Positions 6,265 to 6,456 of a stretch of DNA of 6,456 bases are shown here, in pieces. The position numbers and the translations under genes were made by a program. The stretch is from the NCBI GenBank assembly GCA_900548355.1, contig URKR01000059.1, positions 1 to 6,456 on the forward strand. Direction: 5' to 3'. Below the pieces are notes generated by a model, which saw only the letters and a program-made list of their open reading frames with translations, did no database searches and had not been told where the DNA came from. How positions within the stretch are numbered: position 1 is the first letter of the stretch; each line of letters opens with the position of its first letter. The DNA is from an uncultured Oscillospiraceae bacterium. Lineage in GTDB: Bacteria; Bacillota; Clostridia; Oscillospirales; Ruminococcaceae.

Positions 6265-6296
6265 AGCGCCGCGGTTGGCCTGCCAACCGCGGCGCT
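6265..6296. terminator. Intrinsic terminator hairpin after the exporter operon, probably bidirectional
   Basis: GCGCCGCGGTTGG (6266-6278) pairs perfectly with 6283-6295 around a CCTG loop, and A6265-T6296 adds a fourteenth pair. It begins 16 nt after the subunit 2 stop. Plus-strand RNA continues with an interrupted U-rich stretch (TTGATTTGTGATTT). Minus-strand RNA would continue TG then six U, because A6258-A6263 precede the stem. The better U-tract is therefore on the minus strand, so the hairpin may also stop a convergent gene lying right of the window. Confidence 0.75.
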
Positions 6297-6336
6297 TGAT
6301 TTGTGATTTGACGAGGGTCAGAAAACGATAGAGACC

Positions 6337-6415
6337 GTAGGGGCGGGCATTGCCCGCCCGGGGAGGCTTGCGGCGGGGCGGGGTTCCCCGGGGCGTCGGG
6401 GACGCCGCCCCCTAC
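6337..6415. repeat. GC-rich palindromic intergenic repeat (REP/MITE-like)
   Basis: The 79-bp block is bounded by GTAGGGG (6337-6343) and its reverse complement CCCCTAC (6409-6415). Inside are three hairpins: GGGCGGGC/GCCCGCCC around ATT (6341-6359), GGGG-TT-CCCC (6380-6389) and GGCGTC-GGG-GACGCC (6392-6406). It encodes nothing evident and has no clear target duplication. From general knowledge, GTAGGGGCGG-type palindromes recur between genes in many GC-rich Clostridia. Copy number in this genome cannot be seen from one copy. No gene is visible from here to the window end. Confidence 0.55.
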
Positions 6416-6456
6416 ATGGTTTTTACCCCGCCGCCGGCTGCCAGCCAAAACCCCAC

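Noticed and set aside
6140..6448. A 102-codon minus-strand frame at the right end
   Set aside because: It crosses the terminator hairpin and the palindromic repeat and runs into the 3' end of subunit 2; no domain or start signal.

Overview
The window is GC-rich and gene-dense, with strong G/C preference at third codon positions, AGGAGG-type ribosome binding sites, consensus sigma-70/sigma-A-like promoters and short gene overlaps. Together with a Clostridia-type glycerol-3-phosphate oxidation gene pair and a two-subunit ABC exporter of the YheI/YheH (BmrC/BmrD), LmrC/LmrD and TM287/TM288 kind, this suggests a high-GC gut Clostridia member (Oscillospiraceae/Ruminococcaceae-like). That placement is inference; no taxonomic marker gene is present.

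Layout. (1) Positions 1-2400, minus strand: an operon of two flavoproteins. The upstream gene (2400 to 955) is a GlpA/LhgO-like FAD-dependent dehydrogenase with a C-terminal BFD-like [2Fe-2S] domain. Its stop overlaps the start of a pyridine-nucleotide-disulfide-type FAD/NAD(P) oxidoreductase (958 to the left edge, C-terminus cut off). The two probably form an electron-transfer complex that oxidises sn-glycerol-3-phosphate or a related 2-hydroxy compound. (2) Positions 2401-2678: a divergent control region. A minus-strand promoter has a perfect -10 and a poor -35. A plus-strand promoter is fully consensus (TTGACA-N16-TATAAT), and its -35 lies inside one arm of a perfect 10-bp inverted repeat. 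The exporter's leader of about 100 nt contains a possible 25-codon upstream ORF ending in an ATGA overlap with the exporter start, and two mutually exclusive RNA stems. (3) Positions 2679-6249, plus strand: two overlapping ABC exporter half-transporters. Their motifs are complementary, giving one canonical and one degenerate ATP site. (4) Positions 6250-6456: a strong hairpin terminator, a GC-rich palindromic intergenic repeat (6337-6415), and a short remainder in which I see no gene. Positions 6297-6336 and 6416-6456 hold nothing I can name.

How the genes relate: the flavoprotein operon is central metabolism (glycerol/phospholipid-derived carbon) and the exporter pair is probably a multidrug or lipid/peptide exporter. 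They are divergently transcribed from separate promoters and need not be functionally linked. No undescribed multi-gene system is evident. The most interesting part is the control region and leader of the exporter operon, which resembles in outline the leader-peptide attenuation known for bmrCD in Bacillus subtilis.
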